This document shows, one piece after another, positions 40,462-48,652 of a stretch of DNA of 48,652 nt; the stretch's first letter is position 1; each line of letters starts with the position of its first letter. This DNA comes from Chloroflexi bacterium 54-19 (GTDB lineage: Bacteria; Chloroflexota; Chloroflexia; Chloroheliales; Chloroheliaceae), in the NCBI GenBank assembly GCA_001898225.1, contig MKTJ01000061.1:1-48652 (forward strand), given 5' to 3'. The notes under the pieces were generated by a model, which was given only the letters and a program-made list of their open reading frames with translations, ran no database searches and was not told the origin of the DNA. The translations under genes were made by a program, and so were the position numbers.

Positions 40462-41739
40462 ATGAGCGAAAATACCAACCTTATCTCGACCAGTTTATTA
40501 AATCCTGCTATCGTGTCAGACCCCGGAGTTTCAGCCGAACAAGTTGCCAGAACTTTCAAGAGAGATAAATTTACCTGGCTTTCCTACAGCTTACTTGGTT
40601 ATTACTCCTACCTGTTGGCCCTCCTGGGGCCGGTTATCGCTTTCCTGGTAATTGATTTTAACCTCGATTACATCACCAGCAGCCTGCATTTCAGCGCCTT
40701 TGCCCTGGGGATGTTCCTGGCCGGGGCGAGCGGGGACCGGGTAAACAGGCTGGTGGGCCGCTCGATGACGCTCTGGGGCGGTACCCTGGGAATGGCGTTC
40801 GGTACGCTGCTGCTGGTCCTTAGCGCCGGTCCGGTCCAGTCGGTCGCAGGTGTATTCTTGATGGGCTTGCTCGGCTCCTGGCTGCTGGTGACCGTCCAGT
40901 CCAGTTTGTCCGACCACCACGGACACCAACGGGGCATCGCCCTGACCGAAGCCAATATTATTGCCAGTTTTGGGTCGAGCCTATCGGCCTGGGTAATCGG
41001 GTTCGCCGCGAATACCGTGTTGGGCTGGCGGTTTTCGCTCTGGCTGGTCGGGCCGGTGGTGCTGGCTTTCCTCCTAATTTTCAAAGGGCAGGGTGCCCCG
41101 GCGCTACCTCCAACCCGACAAGCCACCGAGTCCACCTTTAATGCCGCGACTTTTACAGCCTCAAATACCAGGAAGAAAAGGCTTCCGGCTATATTCTGGC
41201 TTTTCTGGCTGGTCGGATTTCTGGCGGTTTCGACCGAATGGTGTGTGGGCTTCTGGGGGGTCGATTTCCTGAACAAGGTTGGCGGGCTCAGTAAAAGTAA
41301 TTCAGCCCTGGTAATGGGCCTCTATTTTGTAATAATCGTCTTCAGCCGGATTGTCGTCAGCCGCCTGATTCGCCATTTTGCCGCCAACGTATTGCTTCCC
41401 CTTTCAGCGGCCTTTATCCTGGTAGGTTTTCCGGTCTTCTGGCTGGTACCCAACCCGTTTATCAGCATCCCCAGTTTGCTATTTATGGGGCTGGGTATCG
41501 CCAACCTGGTTCCGTTAAATGTGCCCGCCGCTATCAGCCTCGCCCCGGCCCAGGCCGACCTTATAAGCGCCCGGCTAACCTCGGCCTCTGGTCTTGCGCT
41601 GCTGGTCTCACCGTTCGCGTTAGGCTGGCTGGCCGACCTGGTAGGGATTCAGCAGGCTTTTGGCTTCATAATGATTTTAGCAACCTCGATGTTTGGCCTT
41701 ATGCTGGTCGGCTATTTCAAAACCAGAAAGGCCGTTTGA
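40462..41739 (+). CDS. MFS transporter
   Basis: A 425-residue major facilitator with 12 predicted membrane segments. The loop between segments 2 and 3 is GASGDRVNRLVGRSMTLWGG, the form of the MFS signature (G-x-x-x-D-R-x-x-R-R); the second half repeats it weakly as VIIVFSRIVVSRLIRHF. The start is ATG 40462 (MSENTN), preceded by AAAGGAAAG. Substrate unknown; divergence from the GH127 gene makes an arabinoside or oligosaccharide importer possible but this is inference. Confidence 0.92.
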   Translation: MSENTNLISTSLLNPAIVSDPGVSAEQVARTFKRDKFTWLSYSLLGYYSYLLALLGPVIAFLVIDFNLDYITSSLHFSAFALGMFLAGASGDRVNRLVGRSMTLWGGTLGMAFGTLLLVLSAGPVQSVAGVFLMGLLGSWLLVTVQSSLSDHHGHQRGIALTEANIIASFGSSLSAWVIGFAANTVLGWRFSLWLVGPVVLAFLLIFKGQGAPALPPTRQATESTFNAATFTASNTRKKRLPAIFWLFWLVGFLAVSTEWCVGFWGVDFLNKVGGLSKSNSALVMGLYFVIIVFSRIVVSRLIRHFAANVLLPLSAAFILVGFPVFWLVPNPFISIPSLLFMGLGIANLVPLNVPAAISLAPAQADLISARLTSASGLALLVSPFALGWLADLVGIQQAFGFIMILATSMFGLMLVGYFKTRKAV

Positions 41740-42228
41740 GTTGTTCTCTCAACAGTAAGCTGACAACGCCCCTGAAGCTCACAAAGTCCCCAAAAGTTTA
41801 CCGGCCCGAAATCTGATAACCGGAAATCGGGCCACCTTGTTATTCAGATTAATTATGTCTTGACAAAGCCTTTTTCTTATGGTTTTATGATTTCAACGGT
41901 TCGCACCAGTCCAATTGGTTTCGTTGCAACTATATCGCTGCCTGATATTAGTTTGCAAAATCAGGGTAAATCGTGCAGTGACGATTTACTTCCTGCTTGC
42001 CTGACCTGCCTGATTAAAATCGCGTCACTCTAACATAACAGTCTGCCCCAACCAGGGGCCGTCTTTCCAGGTTTACCTTTCTTTTCGCTTCTTTCGTTAT
42101 TAGCCGAGCCACGGTAGGTATAGCCTGTTTAGCTTTGATGGCGTTCGGAACCAGGTTGGTAGGGTTAGATTCTGGCTTGTTGGAAAAATGGCCCAAATTA
42201 ATAAAGAATTCGAGGTGGAATTAAGCCC
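41740..42228. other. Spacer between MFS and DUF3311 genes
   Basis: 489 bp without a convincing gene. A 7-bp stem (GGCCCGA 41803-41809 with TCGGGCC 41827-41833) may help end the MFS transcript but has no U-tract. TTGACA (41860-41865) with TTTTAT 17 bp later (41883-41888) is a candidate promoter, weakly supported, for the following gene pair. A 60-codon minus-strand frame (42014-42196) has no ribosome-binding site. Confidence 0.35.
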
Positions 42229-42456
42229 ATGGCTAGTCGTCCTTCGGATAGTAACCGCAATCGCAATGGCGCGAGAAAAGGCCGGCGCTGGTTTTTGCTT
42301 CTGCTGGCCGTTCCTTTTATTGTTTTGTTATGGCCCCCCTTTTATAACTTCCGCGACCCTATGTTAGCCGGGTTTCCCTTCTTTTATTGGTTCCAGTTGC
42401 TCTGGGTAGTTATTACCGCGTTAATTACTGCCCTGGTCTACTGGCTGGATGTTTGA
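42229..42456 (+). CDS. DUF3311 small membrane protein, symporter partner
   Basis: A 75-residue protein with two membrane segments (FLLLLAVPFIVLLWPP and WFQLLWVVITALITALVYW), preceded by a basic N-terminus. The segment PPFYNFRDPMLAGFPFFYWFQLLW is the DUF3311 signature. Such proteins are encoded directly before sodium:solute symporters of the acetate/monocarboxylate type, as here (73 bp upstream), and may be a subunit like YhdT of PanF. The ribosome-binding site GAGGTGG is about 10 nt from the ATG. Confidence 0.9.
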   Translation: MASRPSDSNRNRNGARKGRRWFLLLLAVPFIVLLWPPFYNFRDPMLAGFPFFYWFQLLWVVITALITALVYWLDV

Positions 42457-42529
42457 GCGCATCCGGCAATTTGGGACCGGATAATTACTGTTAACCTTTG
42501 AGAGAATAATTGAATAAGGAGTGGGTCTT

Positions 42530-44101
42530 ATGAACTGGGAAGCCTTCTTGGTTTTCGCTTTCTTCTTCATCCTGGTAACGGTGCTTGGCTTCGTGGCGGC
42601 CCGGTGGAGACGGGGTGACCTTTCCACGATAAGTGAATGGGGTCTGGCAGGACGGCGCTTTGGGACAGTTGTGACCTGGTTTCTTTTGGGAGGTGACCTT
42701 TATACCGCCTATACTTTTATCGCGGTCCCGGCGGCGATGTACGGCATCGGCGCGCTCAACGGTTTCTTCGCGGTGCCTTATACCATCCTGGTCTACCCAC
42801 TGATTTACCTGATAATGCCGCGCTTCTGGTCAGTCTGCAAACAGCACAATTATGTTACCGCCGCCGACTTCGTCAAGGACCGCTTTGGCAGCCGGGGCCT
42901 GGCCCTGGCCGTTTCCTTCACGGGCATCCTGGCGACCATGCCTTATATTGCCTTGCAAATGTTTGGTATCCAGATTTCGCTGGCGGCTTTAGGGGTGCCC
43001 CTGACCTTCAATATTGCCGGGCTTGATATTGATATTCCGCTACTGGTCGCCTTTTTAATCCTGGCCGCCTACACCTATACCAGCGGTCTGCGCGCCCCGG
43101 CCATGATAGCGTTGGTCAAGGATATTATGATTTTTATCGTCCTTTTTGCCACGATTATCATTATCCCGTCCAAACTGGGCGGCTTTGGCAACATCTTTAG
43201 CGCCGCCCAGGCCAAAGCCCAAACCCCCGGTTCCGGGTTTAATGACTTGCTGGCGTCCGGTAACTACGTGGCCTATACAACCCTGGCCCTCGGTTCGGCA
43301 GTAGCCCTCTTTCTCTACCCTCACTCCCAACTGGGGGTCCTTGCCAGCAACGAACGCCGGGTGATTAAACGCAACGCCGCTCTGTTGCCGATTTATTCGT
43401 TAATGCTCGGTTTTCTGGCGCTGCTCGGCTATATGGCAATTGCCGCCAAAGTAACCCCCCTGGCCGGGTTCGGGGCTAACGGGGCTATCCCGGCCCTGAT
43501 TAACCAGAGTTTCCCCTCCTGGTTCGCCGGGTTTGCCTTTGCCGCCATCTCGATTGGGGCCCTGGTCCCCGCCGCCGCGATGTCGATTGCTGCCGCCAAT
43601 ACTTTCACCCGCAACATTTACGTCGAATTTATCCGACCTAAAGCGGACCTGAAAGAAGAGTCACAGGTGGCTAAACTGGTTTCGTTTGTGGTCAAATTCG
43701 GGGCATTGCTTTTTATCGTTTATATCCCGACCGTCCAGGTCATCAATTACCAGTTACTCGGTGGCATCTGGATTATGCAGATTTTACCAGCCGTTTTCCT
43801 GGGCCTCTACACCCGCTGGTTTAATCGCTGGGCCTTGTTGATCGGCTGGCTGGCCGGGATGGTAGCCGGGACCACCATGTTTATCGTCGCCGGGCAAAAA
43901 TCTATTTATGCCATTTTTGGTATCCCGATGTACGAAGCGGTTTCGGCGGTCGTTCTCAACCTGGTGCTGGCGGCGGTGCTAACGCCGGTCTTTGAGGCGA
44001 TTGGCGCACGGCGCGGTAGTGATGCAACGCACCCCTCCGATTATTTGGAGGCCTATGCCCCGGTGGAACCGTTGGAGCGAGGCGAGCAGGCTTTTAGTTA
44101 A
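42530..44101 (+). CDS. Sodium:solute symporter (SSS family), monocarboxylate-type
   Basis: A 523-residue sodium symporter with about 13 membrane segments. The SSS motif FLLGGDLYTAYTFIAVPAAMYGIGA near residue 50 and the central PAAAMSIAAANTFTRNIYVEF (the A-x-x-S-x-A-A-x-N Na+-site segment) place it close to the MctP-like monocarboxylate carriers. The start ATG 42530 has AAGGAG 8 nt upstream; the GTG at 42521 directly follows it. The preceding DUF3311 gene is a partner. Likely imports lactate, pyruvate or similar acids. A terminator follows at 44140. Confidence 0.95.
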   Translation: MNWEAFLVFAFFFILVTVLGFVAARWRRGDLSTISEWGLAGRRFGTVVTWFLLGGDLYTAYTFIAVPAAMYGIGALNGFFAVPYTILVYPLIYLIMPRFWSVCKQHNYVTAADFVKDRFGSRGLALAVSFTGILATMPYIALQMFGIQISLAALGVPLTFNIAGLDIDIPLLVAFLILAAYTYTSGLRAPAMIALVKDIMIFIVLFATIIIIPSKLGGFGNIFSAAQAKAQTPGSGFNDLLASGNYVAYTTLALGSAVALFLYPHSQLGVLASNERRVIKRNAALLPIYSLMLGFLALLGYMAIAAKVTPLAGFGANGAIPALINQSFPSWFAGFAFAAISIGALVPAAAMSIAAANTFTRNIYVEFIRPKADLKEESQVAKLVSFVVKFGALLFIVYIPTVQVINYQLLGGIWIMQILPAVFLGLYTRWFNRWALLIGWLAGMVAGTTMFIVAGQKSIYAIFGIPMYEAVSAVVLNLVLAAVLTPVFEAIGARRGSDATHPSDYLEAYAPVEPLERGEQAFS

Positions 44102-44139
44102 CCACTCGTAGTAGAGTAACAAACAACTTTTAAGGTCAG

Positions 44140-44174
44140 ACGTAAGCCGGTTCTTTAAAACCGGCTTACGTTTT
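44140..44174 (+). terminator. Terminator of the symporter transcript
   Basis: A perfect 13-bp stem (44140-44152 with 44159-44171), 6-nt loop, followed by TTT. Confidence 0.9.
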
Positions 44175-44323
44175 ATACGTTTTGCGCATCTTTATCGCAA
44201 TAAGCTACTCTAAACCGCATGAGATAAAAGTTGCCAAAGCCTTCTTTAAATATGATGATAAAAACCTGTATATTTAGCACGAAAAGGATTGGCAATAATG
44301 CGCATTTTAGTGAGAGCGAATGG

Positions 44324-45055
44324 ATGAACGAAGTCTGGTTACCGCCGCCGCCAGCGCTCGGACTGGCGCAGGGCGATGTCCACGTCTGGCAAATTGGCCT
44401 GGAAAGGTCGCCCACCGAACTGGCAAAACTGCGCGGGTACCTGAACGAGGCCGAGCAGGTCCGAGCGGCCCGCTATTATTTCGAGCGCGATAGAAACCGG
44501 TTTACGGTCGGGCGGGCCATTTTACGAAAAATCCTGGGGCTTTACCTGGACGAAGACCCTGCCGGGCTTACTTTTTCGTACGGGCCACAGGGTAAGCCCG
44601 CCCTGGCCGGGAAAACCGGTTTAGAATTTAATTTGAGCAATTCACACCAGGCCGCCCTCCTTGCCGTAACAACCAGCAACCCAGTCGGCGTCGATATAGA
44701 GTATCAAAAGGATAACATCTCGATGAGCGACCTGGTCAAACGCTTTTTTGCCCCGGTGGAGATTGAAACTTTCAACAACTTACCGGCAGCGCAGCAGCCC
44801 GAAGCCTTTTTTAACGCCTGGACGCGCAAGGAAGCCTACCTGAAAGCCTGCGGGGGTGGTATTTCAATCGGGCTTGACCGGGTAGTCGTCACATTTGTAC
44901 CCGGCGAGGCGGCGCGAATTGTCACGATTGACGGGAGCGCCCGTGAGGCGGGCCGCTGGTCGGTGGCCGCGCTCAATCCCTATCCGGACTACCGGGCCGC
45001 CCTTGCCCTGGAAAGCCCCCGTTTTGACCTCAAATGCTGGCAGTGGCCCGATTAA
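44324..45055 (+). CDS. Sfp-type 4'-phosphopantetheinyl transferase
   Basis: Transfers the phosphopantetheine arm of CoA to a serine of acyl or peptidyl carrier proteins. About 243 residues, the normal Sfp size (pseudo-dimer). Motifs: LKLxxYFExxRxRFxxGRAILRKILG-like segment (YYFERDRNRFTVGRAILRK), NLSNSHQAALLAV, the metal-binding GVDIE (NPVGVDIEYQK) and the second-site FFNAWTRKEAYLKACGGG. The start is set at ATG 44324 by family length (residue 1 begins MNEVWLPPP); the ribosome-binding site there is weak and in-frame starts at 44231, 44252 and 44255 cannot be excluded. Its stop overlaps that of the convergent HD-GYP gene by 4 bp. The carrier-protein gene at 47191 is its likely client. Confidence 0.92.
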   Translation: MNEVWLPPPPALGLAQGDVHVWQIGLERSPTELAKLRGYLNEAEQVRAARYYFERDRNRFTVGRAILRKILGLYLDEDPAGLTFSYGPQGKPALAGKTGLEFNLSNSHQAALLAVTTSNPVGVDIEYQKDNISMSDLVKRFFAPVEIETFNNLPAAQQPEAFFNAWTRKEAYLKACGGGISIGLDRVVVTFVPGEAARIVTIDGSAREAGRWSVAALNPYPDYRAALALESPRFDLKCWQWPD

Positions 45056-46356
45056 CCCCGGATATAGTCTCGCGTGTTCCTGTCCTTTTGAAGATAAAGC
45101 TGTTCGGCGGTGTCATTGGTGGGATTCTGAGGTGTGCCAATTATCTTTACCACCCTTGCCAGCCCCTCCATACAGGTTCCATCGAATTCTATTCCTACCA
45201 GCCCGCTCATGTACTCCAAAACTTCCCCCGCCCCAAGCGGGTTGCGATAGTAGCGCTTCACGGTCAGGGCATCGTAGACATCACAGACGGCCAGGATTTT
45301 AGCCTCGAACTCGATTTGCTCCCCGGTTAAATTCTGGGGATAGCCTTTGCCGTTCAACCGCTCGTGGTGCTGACCCGCAATCAGGGGAATCCGTTTCAGT
45401 TCACCGATAAAATACATATTGCTCAGGATTTCTTTAGTCTGGACCACGTGACGGCGCATCAGCACCCATTCCGCCTCGCTAAGGGGACCGGGATTGGTCA
45501 GGACCGCTTCCGGCACCCCGATTTTCCCAAAGTCGTGCAGCAGCCCGGCCAGGTAAACCACCTGGGCCTGTCTGGGCGTCATACCCAGTTCGAGGGCTAC
45601 CTTCTGGGAATAAAAAGCCACCCGGTTGCTGTGCCCGGCAGTCTGCGGACTGCGGGCGTCAATGGTCGAGGCCATTGTATCTACAAAACTGTTAAACATT
45701 CTTTCGATGTCGCGGCGAAGGGTGGCGTTTTCAATTGAGACGGCCACCACCGAGGCAAAAGCTTCCAGGATTTCAATATCACTCTCGTCAAAACTTTTCC
45801 CGTGCTTATTTATCGACTGAATGACCCCGATGATAGTATGGTTATGGTTTCGCAGGGGCATGGTCAGGACATTCCGGGTAATATAGCCAACCTCGCGGTC
45901 AACCCCGTGATAAGCCCGCCCATCGTGCTGGGCGTCCTCGACATTGATGGTTTCACCCGTCACCGCCACTAACCCGGCCAACCCGGTCCCAAGCGGTAGC
46001 CGGATTTCTTGCCGGATACCAAGCGCAATCTTACTGTAAAGCTCTTTTTTATCGGCATCAACCAGGTAAAGGGAAGTGCGGTCGGTATCGAGCAAATTGT
46101 TGGCTTCGATAATAATCAGGTCAAGCAACCGGTCCAGGTCCATTTCGGAGTTCAGTAAACAGGCCACTCTTACCAGGATTTTATAACGGTGGTCTTCCCG
46201 CCTGACGCCCTGGCGTCTTTCGTCTGCCCCGGCGCGCTTTGGAGGGTTTTCGGCCTTGCCCGAATTTGTGGCGGGCGCGGCAGGTGAAGTAAAAGACGTC
46301 TCGGAAAACGGGGTGGTCAGCGGTTCAGAGGTATTTTCAGAGGGTTCGTCAAGCAT
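45052..46356 (-). CDS. GAF domain / HD-GYP domain protein
   Basis: A 434-residue cytoplasmic signalling protein. After a disordered Ser/Thr/Pro-rich N-terminus (about 1-50), a GAF domain spans about 60-215 (LDLIIIEANNLLDTDRTSLYLVDADKKELYSKIA and GVIQSINKHGKSF), then an HD-GYP domain at about 225-405 with GHSNRVAFYSQ, LLHDFGKIGVPE, GQHHERLNGKGYP and ILAVCDVYDALTVKR. HD-GYP proteins hydrolyse cyclic di-GMP. The HD residues and GYP loop are complete, so it is likely active. The start at 46356 has GGGAGG 4 nt upstream; a GTG 12 nt earlier is less likely. It sits between the PPTase and the synthase gene with opposite orientation. Confidence 0.93.
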   Translation of the reverse strand: MLDEPSENTSEPLTTPFSETSFTSPAAPATNSGKAENPPKRAGADERRQGVRREDHRYKILVRVACLLNSEMDLDRLLDLIIIEANNLLDTDRTSLYLVDADKKELYSKIALGIRQEIRLPLGTGLAGLVAVTGETINVEDAQHDGRAYHGVDREVGYITRNVLTMPLRNHNHTIIGVIQSINKHGKSFDESDIEILEAFASVVAVSIENATLRRDIERMFNSFVDTMASTIDARSPQTAGHSNRVAFYSQKVALELGMTPRQAQVVYLAGLLHDFGKIGVPEAVLTNPGPLSEAEWVLMRRHVVQTKEILSNMYFIGELKRIPLIAGQHHERLNGKGYPQNLTGEQIEFEAKILAVCDVYDALTVKRYYRNPLGAGEVLEYMSGLVGIEFDGTCMEGLARVVKIIGTPQNPTNDTAEQLYLQKDRNTRDYIRG

Positions 46357-47190
46357 AAAACCTCCCACTTCTCTGGCAATTTTTGGAATTATTTTTTATT
46401 TATTGGCTTTCGGCAACCTGGAAGCCGAGGGTTAAAGTTTGAAAAAATAGGGTCGGGCGGGATTTTTAAAATCCTGGAAAGGGTTGGAGTAAAACCGGAC
46501 AGTTTTATCGAGAGATTGAGAAAAATAGATTGGTGTTAAACCCGAAATTTAACTTATTCAGATTGTTGGATTTTATCATACTAAACTTTTTGGCGGAAAA
46601 CAACCCGTTTTGGGGTCTTATCGTGCCATTAATCACCCTCAAGGTGTGAACATAGTAACTACAAAAAATTAAAAGCTATTTTAGAATATAGACAGAAAGT
46701 TAGCCAGCATCGTTAATGTTAGTGAACCAAACCGTTTATCAATCTATAGTTATTCTAAACGCCTATCATTATAAATCGGGACAAACGGATGGAATGCATT
46801 GTGAATTAATATACTAAATTAAAATGTTGGATTTGAGTATATTGATGCTATAATGAGTATATCCAAAGGTTGTCAATAATATTGAGTGTTTTACCCAACG
46901 GTTAAAATGCTCACTCCAGGGTTTCGGGTTAGCAACTGATAATTTATAGTCCCAACTTTCTAATGGATATTATTTTCTGATACTTAACCAAGTCGCCATC
47001 ATACCAGGCCCAGATTACTTTCTAAACACCATTTAGGGCACCATTACCTGATTACATTTCTTTATCCGGTACCTTCTCACTAACCAGTCTGATTATCTTT
47101 CTTCGGCATAAGGAAAATTTTTTTGGCTAAGTTTATCAGCATAATTTGTTTTATATTTTTTCTTCTTATTTCCACCAGGAGTAAGTTATC
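46357..47190. other. AT-rich spacer upstream of the synthase gene
   Basis: 834 bp without a visible gene; markedly richer in A and T than its flanks. It contains the promoter-like element listed at 46827-46862 and the synthase ribosome-binding site CAGGAG (about 47176-47181). Long AT-rich spacers of this kind often precede secondary-metabolite operons. Confidence 0.5.
46827..46862 (+). promoter_or_regulatory. Promoter with flanking direct repeats upstream of the synthase
   Basis: TTGGAT (46827-46832), a 16-bp spacer and a perfect TATAAT (46849-46854). Direct repeats TGAGTATAT at 46834-46842 and 46854-46862 are exactly 20 bp apart (about two helical turns), flanking the -10 box. The transcript would start about 46861 with a leader of about 330 nt. 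Confidence 0.5.
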
Positions 47191-48652
47191 ATGGAAAAGC
47201 AATCTTTGGCTGTATTATTTCCCGGTCAGGGGGCCTTCTACAAGGGTGTTTTTGATTATTTCTACCATAATAATTCCAAAGTAAAAGAAGTTTTCGACAC
47301 CGTTGACAGGGTCGCCTCCGCCCACCTGAAATTTACCGTATCAGACAAAATCTGGGGTCAGCCTACCACCTCTTTCGACCAGGTTGTAAAAGAAACCCCG
47401 GACCTCTTGCAGCTTGCCATGTACGGTATTTCGGTCGCCACTTATGCTTTGCTGGAAGAACAAAATGTCGAGCCAACCCTCCTGGTCGGGCATAGCTTTG
47501 GTGAAATCGCCGCCCTGGTCAGCGCCGGGGCCTTTACGGTCGAACAGGGCGCGGAAATAGTCTGCCACCGGGTGTTATCCCTGCGTGAACTCGATACTTC
47601 TGGTGGTTATATGGCCGCCCTGGGGGTTGACGCGCACCGGGCCTACAAAATAGTAGACTTATTAAACAACAAACAGGCTGCCGTTGCCGTCGAAAATCAC
47701 CTGAGCCAGACCGTTATATCCGGCACCAAAGAGGTAATGGACGCGGTCGGCGACCTCTGCCGGATCCTTCAAATTACCTTTACAAAACTAAATTCGCCCT
47801 ATCCCTTTCACAGCCCCCTGATGCAACCGGCGGTGGAAGCTTTCTCCGCCCGGATGCGCCATTTGCAGGCGGCTCCGCTAAAGACCCCGGTCTACTCGCC
47901 CATAATGGAACGCTATTACCAGCCTGAAGACGTTTTGACGGATTGCCTGGCCGGGCACCTGGTTATGCCGGTCAGGTTTATCGGGTCCGTCCAACGGCTT
48001 CACCAGGAGGGTACGCATTTCTTCGTCGAGAGCAGCGCCCTCGATACCCTTTCCAAAATCGTTACCCGGATATTAAAGGAAGCCGAACCCATCACCATTC
48101 CTACTCTATTACCCCGGCTGGGCGACGAAAAATCTTTTGAAAATGCTATCAACACCATGAAAACTTATAACCTGGTTTCTGAGAAAAAGGAGATTGTTAT
48201 TATGATGACCGAACCTACTCACACCCCCGATACCCTGGACGATTCCCTGATTGAAAACCTGGGCAACACCATCTTTCCCGGCATCGCCAAAGCTACTTTT
48301 GAAGCTTTCTGGGCCGATAGGGGCAAGAATATCGCCGGTTACGCTATGGAAGAGTTTGAAGATTTCCTGGCCTCCAATAAAATCAGCTTCGCCCAGTTGT
48401 TCACGCAGGCTTTGAGTTCCATGGAAATGGCCGAACCCGCCCCGGCTTCCCCGGTCTTAACCGTAACGGCCCCGGTTTCCGCCAGCCCTGCCCCCGCCTC
48501 CGCCGGTCTCAGCCGCGAGAAACTCTTTAAGGAGCTTACCGCTCTCTACGCTACCGCCCTGGAATACCCCGAAGAGGTCTTCAGCGAGGAAGTCGAACTC
48601 GAAGGCGAACTTGGCATCGACTCGGTCAAACAGACCGAACTGTTGGCGCGGG
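47191..48652 (+). CDS. Acyltransferase-acyl carrier protein synthase (polyketide/fatty-acid type), truncated by window end
   Basis: First 487 codons of an unfinished frame. Residues about 6-300 are a malonyl-CoA-type acyltransferase: LFPGQG at 9-14, catalytic GHSFGE with Ser102, Arg127 region (VCHRVLSL) and the catalytic His207 in SPYPFHSP. YPFH replaces the usual HAFH (malonyl) or YASH (methylmalonyl) tetrad, so the extender unit is uncertain. Residues 340-410 are a helical segment of unknown type. An Ala/Pro/Ser-rich linker (415-440) leads to an acyl carrier domain with ELGIDSVKQTELL; Ser478 is the phosphopantetheine site. Starting with AT and no ketosynthase is unusual for type I enzymes; other domains may follow. 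CCAGGAG lies about 9 nt before the ATG. The nearby PPTase likely activates it. Confidence 0.9.
   Translation, partial: MEKQSLAVLFPGQGAFYKGVFDYFYHNNSKVKEVFDTVDRVASAHLKFTVSDKIWGQPTTSFDQVVKETPDLLQLAMYGISVATYALLEEQNVEPTLLVGHSFGEIAALVSAGAFTVEQGAEIVCHRVLSLRELDTSGGYMAALGVDAHRAYKIVDLLNNKQAAVAVENHLSQTVISGTKEVMDAVGDLCRILQITFTKLNSPYPFHSPLMQPAVEAFSARMRHLQAAPLKTPVYSPIMERYYQPEDVLTDCLAGHLVMPVRFIGSVQRLHQEGTHFFVESSALDTLSKIVTRILKEAEPITIPTLLPRLGDEKSFENAINTMKTYNLVSEKKEIVIMMTEPTHTPDTLDDSLIENLGNTIFPGIAKATFEAFWADRGKNIAGYAMEEFEDFLASNKISFAQLFTQALSSMEMAEPAPASPVLTVTAPVSASPAPASAGLSREKLFKELTALYATALEYPEEVFSEEVELEGELGIDSVKQTELLAR

Noticed and set aside
42014..42196. 60-codon minus-strand frame in the MFS/DUF3311 spacer
   Set aside because: No ribosome-binding site, no recognisable pattern; kept as non-coding spacer.
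1..48652. CRISPR arrays, tRNA/rRNA genes, IS elements, integrase or phage genes
   Set aside because: Read for regularly spaced repeats, transposase-like proteins and RNA gene motifs; none seen.

Overview
The window looks like a chromosomal segment of a Chloroflexota bacterium. The best pointers are protein-level: two secreted proteins (4795-7029 and 13980-15197) carry the VQYF-[ED]-[RK]-x-R-x-E module and the 'TYTPAN ... EMGNVGLHYYTWRY' segment that I associate with Chloroflexi surface proteins. Moderate-to-high GC coding sequence between AT-rich spacers, GTG/TTG starts and many NarL-type, GntR/FCD and aldo-keto reductase genes fit that. The phylum is an inference; there is no rRNA or universal marker gene. 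I saw no tRNA, rRNA, CRISPR array, insertion sequence or integrase.

Layout. 0.1-4.8 kb: a serine beta-lactamase-fold hydrolase, a GntR/FCD regulator with a strong promoter overlapped by a GntR-type operator, and a divergent GlxA-type regulator / DJ-1-PfpI enzyme pair followed by a small beta-rich protein. 4.8-15.2 kb: a block rich in exported or surface-related proteins (module protein with a barrel-like C-terminal half, WbsX/GH99-like protein, PQQ-propeller/FN3 protein, Pro-rich single-pass protein, Tat-exported C39-like peptidase), with a D-threonine aldolase/D-serine dehydratase-like enzyme and a DUF1801 protein. 15.4-19.6 kb: aldo-keto reductase and amidohydrolase (probable operon), then VOC, ArsR and SRPBCC genes. 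19.6-26.3 kb: an ABC exporter operon (ATPase plus two ABC-2 permeases) and a NarL-type two-component system whose kinase has an additional multi-pass membrane region and a C-terminal beta-propeller. 26.6-30.5 kb: a RhaD-like class II aldolase with one altered metal ligand, a UspA-like protein, an RDD membrane protein, BioY and a decayed gene. 30.6-38.1 kb: three aldo-keto reductases and an SDR, a DUF1015 protein and a CPA1 antiporter. 38.2-44.1 kb: GH127 beta-L-arabinofuranosidase, MFS transporter, and a DUF3311/sodium:solute symporter pair. 44.3-48.65 kb: an Sfp-type phosphopantetheinyl transferase, a GAF/HD-GYP protein, an 0.83-kb AT-rich regulatory spacer and the start of an acyltransferase-ACP protein that runs off the window.

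How the genes fit together. Sugar handling is a recurring theme (GH127, WbsX/GH99-like, RhaD-like aldolase, several AKR/SDR enzymes, MFS and SSS transporters). The right edge is the likely entrance to a polyketide- or lipid-type biosynthetic locus: a carrier-protein-bearing synthase next to the PPTase that could activate it. The most unusual single protein is the 951-residue histidine kinase with its catalytic core between two membrane regions and a WD40-like propeller predicted outside the cell. Several start codons were moved inward from the longest possible reading frame on the basis of ribosome-binding sites; each case is stated.
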